A program made the translations under genes and the position numbers. Below the pieces are notes generated by a model, which did not search any database, was not told the origin of the DNA, and saw only the letters and a program-made list of their open reading frames with translations. This document shows positions 1 through 7,800 of a stretch of DNA of 64,000 nucleotides, piece by piece. The DNA is taken from NCBI GenBank assembly GCA_050516505.1, contig CP191518.1, positions 4,154,001 through 4,218,000 on the forward strand. Reading direction: 5' to 3'. Source of the stretch: Scandinavium ludwigii_A (GTDB lineage Bacteria; Pseudomonadota; Gammaproteobacteria; Enterobacterales; Enterobacteriaceae). Within the stretch, counting starts at the first letter, position 1; every line of letters starts with the position of its first letter.

Positions 1-291
1 ACGGTATGGTTCAGCATCGTGTTGATTTACGGGCTGTTCGCGCTGAAGCACGGCGCAGAATCCTGGGCGGGCTACGTCGGCTTCCTGCAAAACCCGATAG
101 TGGTGGTGCTGAATCTGATAACCCTGGCCGCCGCGTTGTTGCATACCAAAACCTGGTTTGAATTAGCGCCAAAAGCCGCCAACGTGATTATCAAAGGCGA
201 GAAGTTAGGACCAGAGCCGGTGATTAAAGCGCTGTGGGGGGTGACAATTGTGGTCACCGTGGTGGTCCTGTTTGTCGCACTGTTCTGGTAA
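1..291 (+). CDS. frdC: Fumarate reductase subunit C, membrane anchor (5' truncated by window edge)
   Basis: Membrane anchor of the quinol:fumarate reductase complex, which reduces fumarate in anaerobic respiration. Together with FrdD it holds FrdAB on the inner face of the cytoplasmic membrane and forms the quinone site. The reading frame is open from base 1. The visible 96 residues match the C-terminal three quarters of the 131-residue E. coli protein, including the conserved stretch LHTKTWFELAPKAANV. Two hydrophobic helices are visible, around residues 30-46 and at the C-terminus. The start codon lies outside the window. frdD follows after 10 bases, so the two are co-transcribed. Identification is near certain. 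Confidence 0.96.
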   Translation, partial: TVWFSIVLIYGLFALKHGAESWAGYVGFLQNPIVVVLNLITLAAALLHTKTWFELAPKAANVIIKGEKLGPEPVIKALWGVTIVVTVVVLFVALFW

Positions 292-301
292 GGAGACCAA
301 G

Positions 302-661
302 ATGATTAATCCAAATCCAAAACGTTCTGACGAGCCCGTCTTCTGGGGCCTGTTTGGCGCAGGCGGTATGTGGGGCGCAATCATTGCGCCGGTGATGGTG
401 CTGCTGGTCGGTGTTCTGCTGCCGCTCGGTCTGGCACCGCATGACGCCTTCAGCTACGAACGCGTGCTGGCCTTTGCCCAGAGCTTTATTGGCCGCGCGT
501 TCCTGTTCCTGATGATTGTTCTGCCGCTGTGGTGTGGCCTGCACCGCATTCATCACGCCATGCATGATCTGAAAATTCATGTGCCGAATGGCAAATGGGT
601 GTTCTATGGACTGGCGGCCATTTTGACCGTCATTACCCTCGTCGGTGTGATTTTCATTTAA
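302..661 (+). CDS. frdD: Fumarate reductase subunit D, membrane anchor
   Basis: Second hydrophobic anchor of fumarate reductase. It is 119 residues long, the same as E. coli FrdD, with three membrane helices and the family motif GLHRIHHAMHDLKIH, whose histidines lie near the quinone pocket in the family. The start at 302 is preceded by AAGGAGA at 290-296. An in-frame extension to 248 overlaps frdC and is not needed. This is the last gene of the frd operon. A hairpin at 669-690 follows, and then blc rather than ampC. Confidence 0.97.
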   Translation: MINPNPKRSDEPVFWGLFGAGGMWGAIIAPVMVLLVGVLLPLGLAPHDAFSYERVLAFAQSFIGRAFLFLMIVLPLWCGLHRIHHAMHDLKIHVPNGKWVFYGLAAILTVITLVGVIFI

Positions 662-668
662 AGCTGAG

Positions 669-690
669 ATGCCCGGCACATGTCGGGCAT
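669..690 (+). terminator. Terminator-like hairpin after frdD
   Basis: ATGCCCGGCA and TGTCGGGCAT form an almost perfect stem directly after the frdD stop, followed by a T-rich stretch (ATTTCTTTTC). In E. coli the equivalent hairpin is the frd terminator, which also acts as the ampC attenuator. Here ampC is absent. Confidence 0.7.
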
Positions 691-763
691 ATTTCTTTTC
701 CCGCCTCGTACTTATTTCCGTACACGGTTCTACACTTACAAAAAAACATGCAAGGATATTGCC

Positions 764-1294
764 ATGCGTCTGCTGCCCATCATTGCGACTGTTGCTGCTG
801 CGTTTTTGGTTGTTGCCTGTAGTAATCCTGTTCCTCCGGCTGGCGTGACCGTCGTCACCCCTTTTGATGCCAACCGATATCTCGGCACCTGGTATGAAAT
901 TGCCCGTCTGGACCATAATTTCGAAAGTGGACTGGAGAAAGTCACGGCGACCTACAGCCTGCGCAGCGATAATGGAATTAACGTGTTGAATAAAGGCTAC
1001 AACCCTGCCAGGGGAATGTGGCAAAAAACCGATGGCGTGGCGTATTTCACCGGCTCACCGAACAGGGCCGCGCTGAAGGTCTCCTTCTTCGGCCCGTTCT
1101 ATGGCGGCTATAACATTATTGCGCTGGATAAAGAGTATAAGCATGCGCTGGTTTGCGGTCCGGATCGCGATTACTTATGGATACTTTCCCGCACGCCAAC
1201 CATTTCCAATGAAATGAAGCAGCAAATGCTGGATATCGCGACCCGGCAGGGTTTCCCCGTTCAGAAATTGATTTGGGTGAATCAGACGTATTAA
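764..1294 (+). CDS. blc: Outer-membrane lipocalin Blc
   Basis: Bacterial lipocalin, an outer-membrane lipoprotein thought to bind lysophospholipids or fatty acids under membrane stress. The product has 176 residues (E. coli 177). It begins with a lipoprotein signal peptide ending in a lipobox (LVVAC) that places the lipidated cysteine near residue 19. The lipocalin signature is visible as NRYLGTWYEIARLDH, and the barrel continues to the end. ATG 764 was chosen because it starts the signal peptide and follows AAGGAT; the longer frame from 680 only adds non-signal sequence. The gene converges on gdx, and the two stop codons overlap within TTAA at 1291-1294. Confidence 0.96.
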   Translation: MRLLPIIATVAAAFLVVACSNPVPPAGVTVVTPFDANRYLGTWYEIARLDHNFESGLEKVTATYSLRSDNGINVLNKGYNPARGMWQKTDGVAYFTGSPNRAALKVSFFGPFYGGYNIIALDKEYKHALVCGPDRDYLWILSRTPTISNEMKQQMLDIATRQGFPVQKLIWVNQTY

Positions 1295-1608
1295 TGCGCG
1301 CTGAGTTTCAGGCCGATAATACCGCAGACGATCAGCCCCAGGCTGAATATACGGGCGGCGCTGGCGGATTCACCCAGCAGAAGGATACCGGTTATCGCCG
1401 CACCCACTGCACCGATACCGGTCCAGATAGCATAAGCCGTGCCGACTGGCAGGGTTTTCATTGCCCATGACAGCAAGGCGATACTGGCGATCATCGCCGT
1501 TGCCGTGATGACGCTTGGCACAAGGCGCGTAAAACCGTGGGTATATTTCAGGCCGACAGCCCAGACAACTTCCAGCAGACCTGCAACAACAAGAATTAAC
1601 CAGGACAT
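1291..1608 (-). CDS. gdx: Guanidinium exporter Gdx (SugE), SMR family
   Basis: Small multidrug resistance family protein of 105 residues with four transmembrane helices. Members of the Gdx subtype export guanidinium in exchange for protons and work as dual-topology dimers. The visible hallmarks are the N-terminal MSWLILVVAGLLEVVWAVGLKY segment, with the essential glutamate at residue 13 (LLEVVWA), and the later helix GTAYAIWTGIGAVG. The guanidine-II riboswitch upstream (1623-1668) independently supports the guanidinium assignment over a general drug exporter. The stop codon overlaps that of convergent blc. Confidence 0.95.
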   Translation of the reverse strand: MSWLILVVAGLLEVVWAVGLKYTHGFTRLVPSVITATAMIASIALLSWAMKTLPVGTAYAIWTGIGAVGAAITGILLLGESASAARIFSLGLIVCGIIGLKLSAH

Positions 1609-1622
1609 TTTTGACTCCAGAT

Positions 1623-1668
1623 GGGGCCGTCCCCGGTATTGTCGATACGCTTACAGGTCGTCCCGTAA
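1623..1668 (-). promoter_or_regulatory. Guanidine-II (mini-ykkC) riboswitch
   Basis: Read on the minus strand, two hairpins lie just before gdx. The first (1668-1651) is TTACGGG-ACGA-CCTGTAA with seven pairs. The second (1634-1623) is GGGG-ACGG-CCCC. Twin stems with ACGR tetraloops define the mini-ykkC/guanidine-II class, which switches on gdx/sugE translation when guanidinium is bound. The distance to the gdx start is only about 15 bases, which fits control of ribosome access. Confidence 0.85.
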
Positions 1669-1685
1669 GGTCTTTGAGAGTGTTT

Positions 1686-1713
1686 ATTTTAACCGCTGTT
1701 TTCGGGGATGCAA
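1686..1713 (-). promoter_or_regulatory. Putative sigma-70 promoter of gdx
   Basis: On the minus strand TTGCAT (1713-1708) and TAAAAT (1691-1686) are separated by 16 bases. Transcription would start about 10 bases before the first riboswitch hairpin, which suits a short riboswitch leader. Confidence 0.5.
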
Positions 1714-1864
1714 GTAATTTGGCTTAAGTTAATTTTCCGCGATGATTAAGTGAAATAGACGCATTTCAATGCGGAGATCGCCTTTTTATCTGGCAGATAC
1801 TTTCATTATGATGGCCTTCTGATCCCTTTGCATACGCAAACTATGAAGCGCTTACCTGGCCTGT

Positions 1865-2446
1865 ATGTATAAAATTCTGATTATTGATCGCTGTTGTTTC
1901 AGTCGACTCGGACTGGAAAGCTGGCTGCAGGCGGTCAATGGCGGTAAATCGTCGTTTCTGATTACCCATCTGAACAGTTTATTGCTGGCAAAAGCACATG
2001 TGGAAAGCTGGCAGCCGCATCTGGTTATCGCTGATTTCACCTGCTTTCAACACGATCTTCAACAGTCCCATTTTCTGCCCGCCCTATTGGCCGTGTGTGA
2101 ACAGCGCACGCGGCTGATTCGGCTACAAAACGAGCCCTTCGTCTTTAAAAATGTAGGGGAAGCACTCGCCAAAAAAGCGCCGCTGGAAACGCTCGGACAA
2201 CGTATTTTGACCGTGCTGCACAACGGTCCGGCCATTAATCCGGCACGCATCGTCACGCCGCTGTTAACGCGTCAGGAAGAGAAAGTGCTGTCGTTATGGA
2301 TGGACGGTGCCAGCAATCAGGCGATTGCCAACGAAATGCAGATTACCGGGAAAACGGTCTACACCTACAAGCGCAACATTCGCATGAAACTGAAAGTCGA
2401 AAATCGCTTTTCGCCGTTCATTCCTTCAGCCGAATGTGTTGAATAA
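1865..2446 (+). CDS. ecnR: LuxR-type transcriptional regulator EcnR
   Basis: Regulator of 193 residues with a divergent receiver-like N-terminal half (MYKILIIDRCCFSRLGLESW) and a C-terminal LuxR helix-turn-helix (LLTRQEEKVLSLWMDGASNQ, then IANEMQITGKTVYTYKRNIR). It converges on ecnB-ecnA, and EcnR proteins are known next to entericidin genes in Citrobacter and Enterobacter. The N-terminal half lacks an obvious acidic pocket plus phosphorylatable aspartate in the standard positions, so it is probably not a classic phospho-receiver. No strong ribosome site precedes ATG 1865. Its target genes are inferred from position only. Confidence 0.8.
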   Translation: MYKILIIDRCCFSRLGLESWLQAVNGGKSSFLITHLNSLLLAKAHVESWQPHLVIADFTCFQHDLQQSHFLPALLAVCEQRTRLIRLQNEPFVFKNVGEALAKKAPLETLGQRILTVLHNGPAINPARIVTPLLTRQEEKVLSLWMDGASNQAIANEMQITGKTVYTYKRNIRMKLKVENRFSPFIPSAECVE

Positions 2447-2470
2447 CGGTACGGCCTGAAAGCCGTACCG
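2447..2470. terminator. Hairpin between convergent ecnR and ecnB
   Basis: CGGTACGGC (2447-2455) and GCCGTACCG (2462-2470) form a perfect nine-pair stem with a CTGAAA loop, directly after the ecnR stop. No long T-run follows on either side, so termination may be partial. Confidence 0.5.
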
Positions 2471-2477
2471 AACTTCG

Positions 2478-2624
2478 TTAGTTTTGGGCTTTGGTTGCTG
2501 CACCTGAAATAGCACTACCGCCATCAGAAATATCTTCCCCCATACCCTTCGTCGTATTACAGCCCGAAAGCACAGAAGAGAGCACCAGGAGAGTAAAAAA
2601 CGCAGCAATGGTTTTCTTAATCAT
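2478..2624 (-). CDS. ecnB: Entericidin B lipoprotein (bacteriolytic toxin)
   Basis: Small lipoprotein of 48 residues. Residues 1-21 are a lipoprotein signal with KK near the start and the lipobox VLSGC at 18-22, followed by NTTKGMGEDISDGGSAISGA, which matches E. coli EcnB closely. Entericidin B promotes lysis of starved cells and EcnA counters it. It lies 109 bases downstream of ecnA on the same strand, so the pair can be co-transcribed. ecnB often also has its own stationary-phase promoter. Confidence 0.93.
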   Translation of the reverse strand: MIKKTIAAFFTLLVLSSVLSGCNTTKGMGEDISDGGSAISGAATKAQN

Positions 2625-2733
2625 AATGTCATCCTTTAATTGCCAGTTAATATTCATTATGTAGCAACATAAGCATAGACAAGATCGCCCATCATGGATG
2701 AAAACAGCGAAATTTTAAGACGATGTGAAGTGA

Positions 2734-2868
2734 TTAGCTGGCAGCGTGTGAAATGGAGTTGCCCAGATGCTGGACGTCCTGGCCGAAGCCGCGGAAGGTA
2801 TTACAGCCCGATAGCAGCGTACCGGTGAACAGAAGTATAAAGAAGAGTTTGAGTAAACGGTTCATCAT
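2734..2868 (-). CDS. ecnA: Entericidin A lipoprotein (antidote)
   Basis: Small lipoprotein of 44 residues with signal peptide MMNRLLKLFFILLFTGTLLS and lipobox LLSGC ending at Cys22, then NTFRGFGQDVQHLGNSISHA. The pattern CNTxRGFGxDxxHLGNSIS identifies EcnA, the antidote paired with EcnB. Two adjacent ATG codons (2868 and 2865) could serve as start. It follows efp on the same strand behind a strong terminator, so it has its own promoter. Confidence 0.92.
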   Translation of the reverse strand: MMNRLLKLFFILLFTGTLLSGCNTFRGFGQDVQHLGNSISHAAS

Positions 2869-2883
2869 CCCTGCGCTCTAAGA

Positions 2884-2918
2884 AAAAGTCGGCACGACGA
2901 AAGCGGTGCCGACTTTTT
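2884..2918. terminator. Bidirectional terminator downstream of efp
   Basis: AAGTCGGCAC (2886-2895) pairs perfectly with GTGCCGACTT (2906-2915). The stem is flanked by A-run and T-run tails, giving a rho-independent terminator for efp on the minus strand that also works in the other direction. Confidence 0.85.
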
Positions 2919-2929
2919 TATAGCATGAA

Positions 2930-3496
2930 TTACTTCACGCGAGAAACGTATTCGCCAGAGCGGGTGTCAATTTTGATGACTTCGCCAATCTGCACGAACA
3001 GAGGAACTTTAACCACAGCGCCAGTCGTCAGGGTCGCTGGCTTGCCGCCGGTACCTGCGGTATCACCTTTCAGACCTGGATCGGTTTCAACGATTTCCAG
3101 TTCAACGAAGTTCGGTGGCGTCACGGCGATTGGACGACCGTTCCACAGAGTCACGATGCACTCAGCCTGGTCCAGCAGCCATTTGGCGTTTTCGCCAACC
3201 GCTTTCTCGTCGGCAGCCAGCTGCTCGAAGGTTTCGTTGTTCATGAAGTGGTAGAACTCACCGTCGTTGTACAGGTAAGTCAGGTTCATGTCGATAACGT
3301 CTGCGCCTTCTGCAGAGTCAGTCGATTTGAAGGTTTTCTCAACGCGAGTACCGGTCAGCAGACGACGCAGCTTAACGCGTGCGAACGCCTGGCCTTTGCC
3401 TGGTTTTACGAATTCGCTGGATTCAACCGAATACGGTTCTCCATCCATCATGATTTTAAGACCGGCACGGAAATCGTTGCTAGAATAAGTCGCCAT
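2930..3496 (-). CDS. efp: Translation elongation factor P
   Basis: EF-P binds between the P and E sites and rescues ribosomes stalled on polyproline stretches. The product has 188 residues, the family length, and nearly matches E. coli. The modification loop KPGKGQAF places the beta-lysylated lysine at residue 34. The start at 3496 matches the family N-terminus MATYSSNDFRAGLK; a longer open frame to 3742 runs through epmB on the other strand and is spurious. The gene is divergent from epmB, which supplies the beta-lysine used to modify Lys34, with only 40 bases between them. Confidence 0.98.
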   Translation of the reverse strand: MATYSSNDFRAGLKIMMDGEPYSVESSEFVKPGKGQAFARVKLRRLLTGTRVEKTFKSTDSAEGADVIDMNLTYLYNDGEFYHFMNNETFEQLAADEKAVGENAKWLLDQAECIVTLWNGRPIAVTPPNFVELEIVETDPGLKGDTAGTGGKPATLTTGAVVKVPLFVQIGEVIKIDTRSGEYVSRVK

Positions 3497-3536
3497 AAGG
3501 CCCTCTAAATTTGTTAACTGGTAGCTAAGCCACAAA

Positions 3537-4565
3537 ATGGCGCATATTGTAACCCTAAACACCCCGTCCAGAGAAGATTGGTTATCGCAACTTGCCGATG
3601 TAATCACCGATCCTGACGAACTGTTACGTCTCTTAAATGTAGACGCTGATGAAAATTTGCTCGCAGGCCGTGAGGCAAAACGTTTATTCCCGCTGCGTGT
3701 CCCGCGGGCGTTTGCCGCGCGCATGGAAAAAGGCAACCCCAACGACCCGCTGCTGCTTCAGGTTCTGACCTCACAGCAAGAGTTCGCCGCGGCGCCGGGT
3801 TTCACTACCGACCCGCTGGAAGAACAGCACAGCGTTGTGCCAGGGCTGCTGCATAAGTACCGCAATCGCGCGCTGCTGCTGGTGAAAGGCGGCTGCGCCG
3901 TGAACTGTCGCTACTGCTTCCGCCGTCACTTCCCCTATGCCGACAACCAAGGCAACAAGCGGAACTGGCAGGTGGCGCTGGATTACATCGCCGCCCATCC
4001 TGAGCTCGACGAAATCATCTTTTCCGGCGGTGACCCGCTAATGGCAAAGGACCACGAGCTCACCTGGCTGCTGGATGCGCTCGAAGCCATTCCGCACCTC
4101 AAACGCCTGCGCATTCACAGCCGTTTGCCGATAGTCATTCCGGCACGCATCACCGATGCCCTGGCGGATCGCTTCGCCGGTTCATCACTGCAAATTCTGC
4201 TGGTGAACCACATCAACCACGCCCAGGAAATTGATGACGAATTCCGTCAGGCAATGCGCAAATTGAAATTAGCTGGCGTGACGCTGCTCAATCAGAGCGT
4301 GTTGCTGCGTGATGTGAACGATAACGCGCAAACGCTGGCGAACCTCAGCAATGCCCTGTTCGACGCAGGAATCATGCCGTATTACCTGCACGTACTGGAT
4401 AAAGTGCAGGGTGCGGCACATTTCCTGGTAAGCGATGACGAAGCCCGCGCCATCATGCGTGAACTGCTGACGCTGGTTTCAGGCTACATGGTGCCAAAAC
4501 TGGCCCGTGAAATTGGCGGTGAGCCAAGTAAAACGCCGCTCGATTTACAGCTCCGCCAAAGCTGA
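3537..4565 (+). CDS. epmB: EF-P (R)-beta-lysine pathway: lysine 2,3-aminomutase EpmB
   Basis: Radical-SAM, PLP-dependent lysine 2,3-aminomutase that makes (R)-beta-lysine, which EpmA then attaches to EF-P. Length is 342 residues, as in E. coli. The radical-SAM cluster motif CAVNCRYCF (CxxxCxxC) begins near residue 120. The SGGDPL motif that binds SAM lies near residue 162, and the PLP lysine region is toward the C-terminus (PYYLHVLDKVQGAAHF). Its divergent position next to efp supports the role. epmA is not in the window. Confidence 0.97.
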   Translation: MAHIVTLNTPSREDWLSQLADVITDPDELLRLLNVDADENLLAGREAKRLFPLRVPRAFAARMEKGNPNDPLLLQVLTSQQEFAAAPGFTTDPLEEQHSVVPGLLHKYRNRALLLVKGGCAVNCRYCFRRHFPYADNQGNKRNWQVALDYIAAHPELDEIIFSGGDPLMAKDHELTWLLDALEAIPHLKRLRIHSRLPIVIPARITDALADRFAGSSLQILLVNHINHAQEIDDEFRQAMRKLKLAGVTLLNQSVLLRDVNDNAQTLANLSNALFDAGIMPYYLHVLDKVQGAAHFLVSDDEARAIMRELLTLVSGYMVPKLAREIGGEPSKTPLDLQLRQS

Positions 4566-4686
4566 TCCCCTTTTACGTCACATTCGCCTGCGCGGAGCCT
4601 TTCGCGCAGGTAGCAAGTCCGGAAACCGACTCTTCCCAACTCCCGGCGAGTGCTATTTTAGCCCCGCAAAAAACAGGGAGAAAAAG

Positions 4687-5535
4687 ATGAGCTCAATCCT
4701 CACCGGCATTAATACCGGCGTCATTCGCCACGGCGAACAATTCACGGCACTGGCGCTGAAAATTAACCCGCAAGACGAACAGCAGTTGCTGCTCATTCCG
4801 GCGTTACCACTGCGCGATCTTTTTATCTGTTTCGAATACCGGCTGCACCTGCAAAGCCTGCGCAGTGCGAAAGAAAAAACGGCTTTCAAAAAACGGCAGG
4901 GAATCACGTCTGCAGCAATGCACAAAAATATTCCTTCGCTAACCCAAAGTGAATTACTGGAAACGGGGCGGCATCAGCGCGTCACTCAAATTGAGCCGAA
5001 CAACTCACGCAAAAACGAACTGCAGCTCACGATGACACTTCAGGACGGAAACACATTAACGCTGTTGATTGATGACGCACAAATCGCGTTGTTCGTCAGT
5101 GCCATTTCCCACGCCATCAATAACGCGGGTATGCATACGCTGTCGCTGCGCCTGTCATCGCTGTTAGATTTTTTACCGCTGTACGATGCCACCATAAAAA
5201 ACAGCGGCGAGCTGGAATATGACGCTTATCAACACCCGGCATGGAAACTCGCGCTGTTTAGCGAAACGCTGGCGCTGGTCTATCACTCCACCGATGAACA
5301 CGGTGAGCAGCAAGCGTATGGCGCGGTAATTAAAACCCGGTATCGCAGCGAGATGAAAGAGACGCAGGCTATTGCGCAGCGGCTATTGGCGTTTAGTCCA
5401 CGACTGAAAAAGCTGGAAGGGAGAAAGTGCCAGATTTCGGTCTTTACTTTGGCGTCAGGCACGGAGCATGTTCCCCGCGAAAACTGTTTGCGCGCGTTAC
5501 ATGCGCTATGGCAGAAATCAGCGAAGTCTACATAA
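4687..5535 (+). CDS. yjeJ: Uncharacterised protein YjeJ
   Basis: Protein of 282 residues without a signal peptide or membrane segments, recognised as YjeJ by its position after epmB and its sequence (MSSILTGINTGVIRHGEQF). Function is unknown. ATG 4687 is preceded by GGGAGAAA; the in-frame extension upstream overlaps the end of epmB and lacks a ribosome site. A terminator hairpin follows at 5541-5559. The sequence has neither catalytic motifs nor an HTH that I can name. Confidence 0.85.
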   Translation: MSSILTGINTGVIRHGEQFTALALKINPQDEQQLLLIPALPLRDLFICFEYRLHLQSLRSAKEKTAFKKRQGITSAAMHKNIPSLTQSELLETGRHQRVTQIEPNNSRKNELQLTMTLQDGNTLTLLIDDAQIALFVSAISHAINNAGMHTLSLRLSSLLDFLPLYDATIKNSGELEYDAYQHPAWKLALFSETLALVYHSTDEHGEQQAYGAVIKTRYRSEMKETQAIAQRLLAFSPRLKKLEGRKCQISVFTLASGTEHVPRENCLRALHALWQKSAKST

Positions 5536-5540
5536 GAAAA

Positions 5541-5559
5541 CGCCCTCGAAGAGAGGGCG
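5541..5559. terminator. Terminator between convergent yjeJ and yjeI
   Basis: CGCCCTC (5541-5547) and GAGGGCG (5553-5559) form a short GC-rich stem with AAAA upstream and TCTTT downstream, so it can serve either convergent gene. Confidence 0.75.
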
Positions 5560-5578
5560 TCTTTACGGCGGGAAACAA

Positions 5579-5932
5579 TCAGTTAGGGCACTTATAAACC
5601 TGGCCGATCATTTCGCTGTCCGTCGGAACAAAGCTTGAAAGCATGCCCTGAGTTGGACTGCTCACGCCATAAATAACGTTGCCGCCCAAGTCTGCCGCCT
5701 GATTACGCAGCGCATTCGCCGCGCCACGCATTGAGCCACCCTCTTCGCCATGCTGGCCAGAGAGCCAGTTGCTCTGCTTGCCCGTTGCGGTGCCGACCAG
5801 ATGGCATTCAGCGCCCGGCTTATCTTCAACAAAGCGAACATTTTGCCCGCCTGCGGTCAGTTCATTGCTGGAACTGCAGCCTGCCAATAATAAAGCGGCA
5901 CCGACGATCCCTGCACAGACGTTTATGCGCAT
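5579..5932 (-). CDS. yjeI: Outer-membrane lipoprotein YjeI (DUF4156)
   Basis: Predicted lipoprotein of 117 residues, the E. coli length. Lipobox LLLAGCSSS puts the lipidated cysteine near residue 19. The DUF4156 core follows: GAECHLVGTATGKQSNW, then GAANALRNQAADLGGNVIYG. ATG 5932 was chosen over the upstream in-frame ATG at 5962 because it begins the signal peptide and has GAGGA 7 bases upstream. Function is unknown; the family resembles Rcs-linked small lipoproteins. Confidence 0.88.
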   Translation of the reverse strand: MRINVCAGIVGAALLLAGCSSSNELTAGGQNVRFVEDKPGAECHLVGTATGKQSNWLSGQHGEEGGSMRGAANALRNQAADLGGNVIYGVSSPTQGMLSSFVPTDSEMIGQVYKCPN

Positions 5933-6000
5933 CTTATTCCTCGTTATAAATGGGCTGGACACAACTTGTCCGTGTGAACGTTATACTAAAAAGATGACCA

Positions 6001-6039
6001 AAAGAAAAACCCCTGCGACATTATCTGCCACAGGGGTTT
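6001..6039 (-). terminator. groL terminator
   Basis: AAACCCCTG (6007-6015) and CAGGGGTTT (6031-6039) form a nine-pair stem. On the minus strand it is followed by TTCTTT, as expected for the end of the groSL transcript about 80 bases beyond the groL stop. Confidence 0.8.
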
Positions 6040-6118
6040 ATTTTTACACTTTATAATTCAAGCCGCAGGTGCGTTGTCTGCACTCGAATTATTTTGTGTA
6101 AGATTTTGGGGGGGCGAG

Positions 6119-7762
6119 TTACATCATGCCGCCCATACCGCCCATACCACCCATACCGCCAGCACCTAAGTCAGGGCCGTCGCCTTTAGGCAGGTCAGTC
6201 ACCATACATTCGGTGGTGATCATCAGGCCAGCAACAGATGCTGCGTACTGCAGTGCAGAACGGGTAACTTTGGTTGGATCCAGGATACCCATGTCGATCA
6301 TGTTGCCGTATTCTTCGGTCGCCGCGTTGTAACCGTAGTTACCGTCGCCCGCTTTAACGATGTTAGCCACAACGGATGGCTCTTCGCCGCAGTTCAGCAC
6401 GATCTGACGCAGTGGGGATTCCATTGCGCGCAGCGCAACTTTGATACCCACGTTCTGGTCTTCATTCACGCCACGCAGTTCGCCCAGCTTGCTAGCAACA
6501 CGGATCAGCGCAACGCCGCCGCCTGCAACCACGCCTTCTTCTACCGCAGCACGGGTTGCGTGCAGGGCATCTTCAACGCGTGCTTTCTTCTCTTTCATTT
6601 CAACTTCAGTCGCAGCGCCTACTTTGATAACGGCAACGCCGCCAGCCAGTTTCGCTACACGTTCCTGCAGTTTTTCACGATCGTAGTCGGAAGTCGCTTC
6701 TTCGATCTGCTGACGAATCTGAGTCACACGACCCTGAATTGCCGCTTCTTCACCCACGCCATCGATGATGGTGGTGGTGTCTTTGTTGATAACAACGCGT
6801 TTCGCCTGACCCAGGTCTTCCAGCGTCGCTTTTTCCAGCTCCATACCGATCTCTTCAGAGATGACGGTACCGCCAGTCAGCGTTGCGATATCCTGCAGCA
6901 TGGCTTTACGACGGTCGCCGAAGCCTGGTGCTTTAACCGCAGCCACTTTCACGATGCCACGCATGGTGTTAACCACCAGAGTCGCCAGCGCTTCGCCTTC
7001 AACGTCTTCCGCAACGATAACCAGTGGCTTGCCTGCTTTCGCAACGGCTTCCAGAACTGGCAGCATTTCACGGATGTTGGAGATTTTTTTATCAGCAAGC
7101 AGGATGAACGGGCTTTCCAGTTCTACTGCGCCAGTTTCTGGCTTGTTGATGAAGTATGGGGACAGGTAGCCACGGTCGAACTGCATACCTTCAACCACGT
7201 CCAGTTCGTCCTGCAGACCGGTACCGTCTTCAACGGTGATAACACCTTCTTTGCCCACTTTGTCCATCGCTTCAGCGATGAGTTTACCCACGGTTTCGTC
7301 GGAGTTAGCGGAGATGGTGCCGACCTGAGCAATGGCTTTAGAGTCAGAGCATGGTACGGACAGGGTTTTCAGTTCTTCAACGGCCGCAGCGACAGCTTTG
7401 TCGATACCGCGTTTCAGATCCATCGGGTTCATGCCCGCAGCAACGGCTTTCAGACCTTCAGTGATGATGGACTGAGCCAGTACGGTTGCGGTGGTGGTAC
7501 CGTCGCCTGCAGCGTCGTTCGCTTTAGAGGCAACTTCTTTTACCATCTGCGCGCCCATGTTTTCGAACTTGTCTTCCAGCTCGATTTCACGTGCAACAGA
7601 AACACCGTCTTTAGTGATGGTCGGTGCACCGAAAGATTTATCCAGAACCACGTTACGGCCTTTAGGACCCAGGGTTACTTTCACTGCATCTGCAAGTACA
7701 TTCACGCCGCGCAGCATTTTCACACGGGCGTCGTTACCGAATTTTACGTCTTTAGCTGCCAT
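6119..7762 (-). CDS. groL: Chaperonin GroEL (60 kDa)
   Basis: ATP-dependent folding chamber that works with GroES in the cytoplasm. It has 547 residues, the usual length within one. The start MAAKDVKFGNDARVKMLRGV, the nucleotide-binding GDGTTTATVLAQ, and the C-terminal Gly-Gly-Met repeat (GGMGGMGGMGGMM) are all present. It lies 38 bases after groS in the classic operon under a sigma-32 promoter. The large open frame on the opposite strand (6560-7777) is an antisense shadow. Confidence 0.99.
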   Translation of the reverse strand: MAAKDVKFGNDARVKMLRGVNVLADAVKVTLGPKGRNVVLDKSFGAPTITKDGVSVAREIELEDKFENMGAQMVKEVASKANDAAGDGTTTATVLAQSIITEGLKAVAAGMNPMDLKRGIDKAVAAAVEELKTLSVPCSDSKAIAQVGTISANSDETVGKLIAEAMDKVGKEGVITVEDGTGLQDELDVVEGMQFDRGYLSPYFINKPETGAVELESPFILLADKKISNIREMLPVLEAVAKAGKPLVIVAEDVEGEALATLVVNTMRGIVKVAAVKAPGFGDRRKAMLQDIATLTGGTVISEEIGMELEKATLEDLGQAKRVVINKDTTTIIDGVGEEAAIQGRVTQIRQQIEEATSDYDREKLQERVAKLAGGVAVIKVGAATEVEMKEKKARVEDALHATRAAVEEGVVAGGGVALIRVASKLGELRGVNEDQNVGIKVALRAMESPLRQIVLNCGEEPSVVANIVKAGDGNYGYNAATEEYGNMIDMGILDPTKVTRSALQYAASVAGLMITTECMVTDLPKGDGPDLGAGGMGGMGGMGGMM

Positions 7763-7800
7763 TTTCTTTTCCCTTAAATTCGTTCAGGTTCGCGAGTGGA

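Noticed and set aside
2930..3742. 270-residue EF-P with a long N-terminal extension
   Set aside because: The extension runs antisense through epmB; family length and ribosome site fix the start at 3496.
6560..7777. 405-codon open frame opposite groL
   Set aside because: It mirrors the highly biased groL codons, has no ribosome site, and its residue composition (rich in F, H, N) is that of an antisense shadow.
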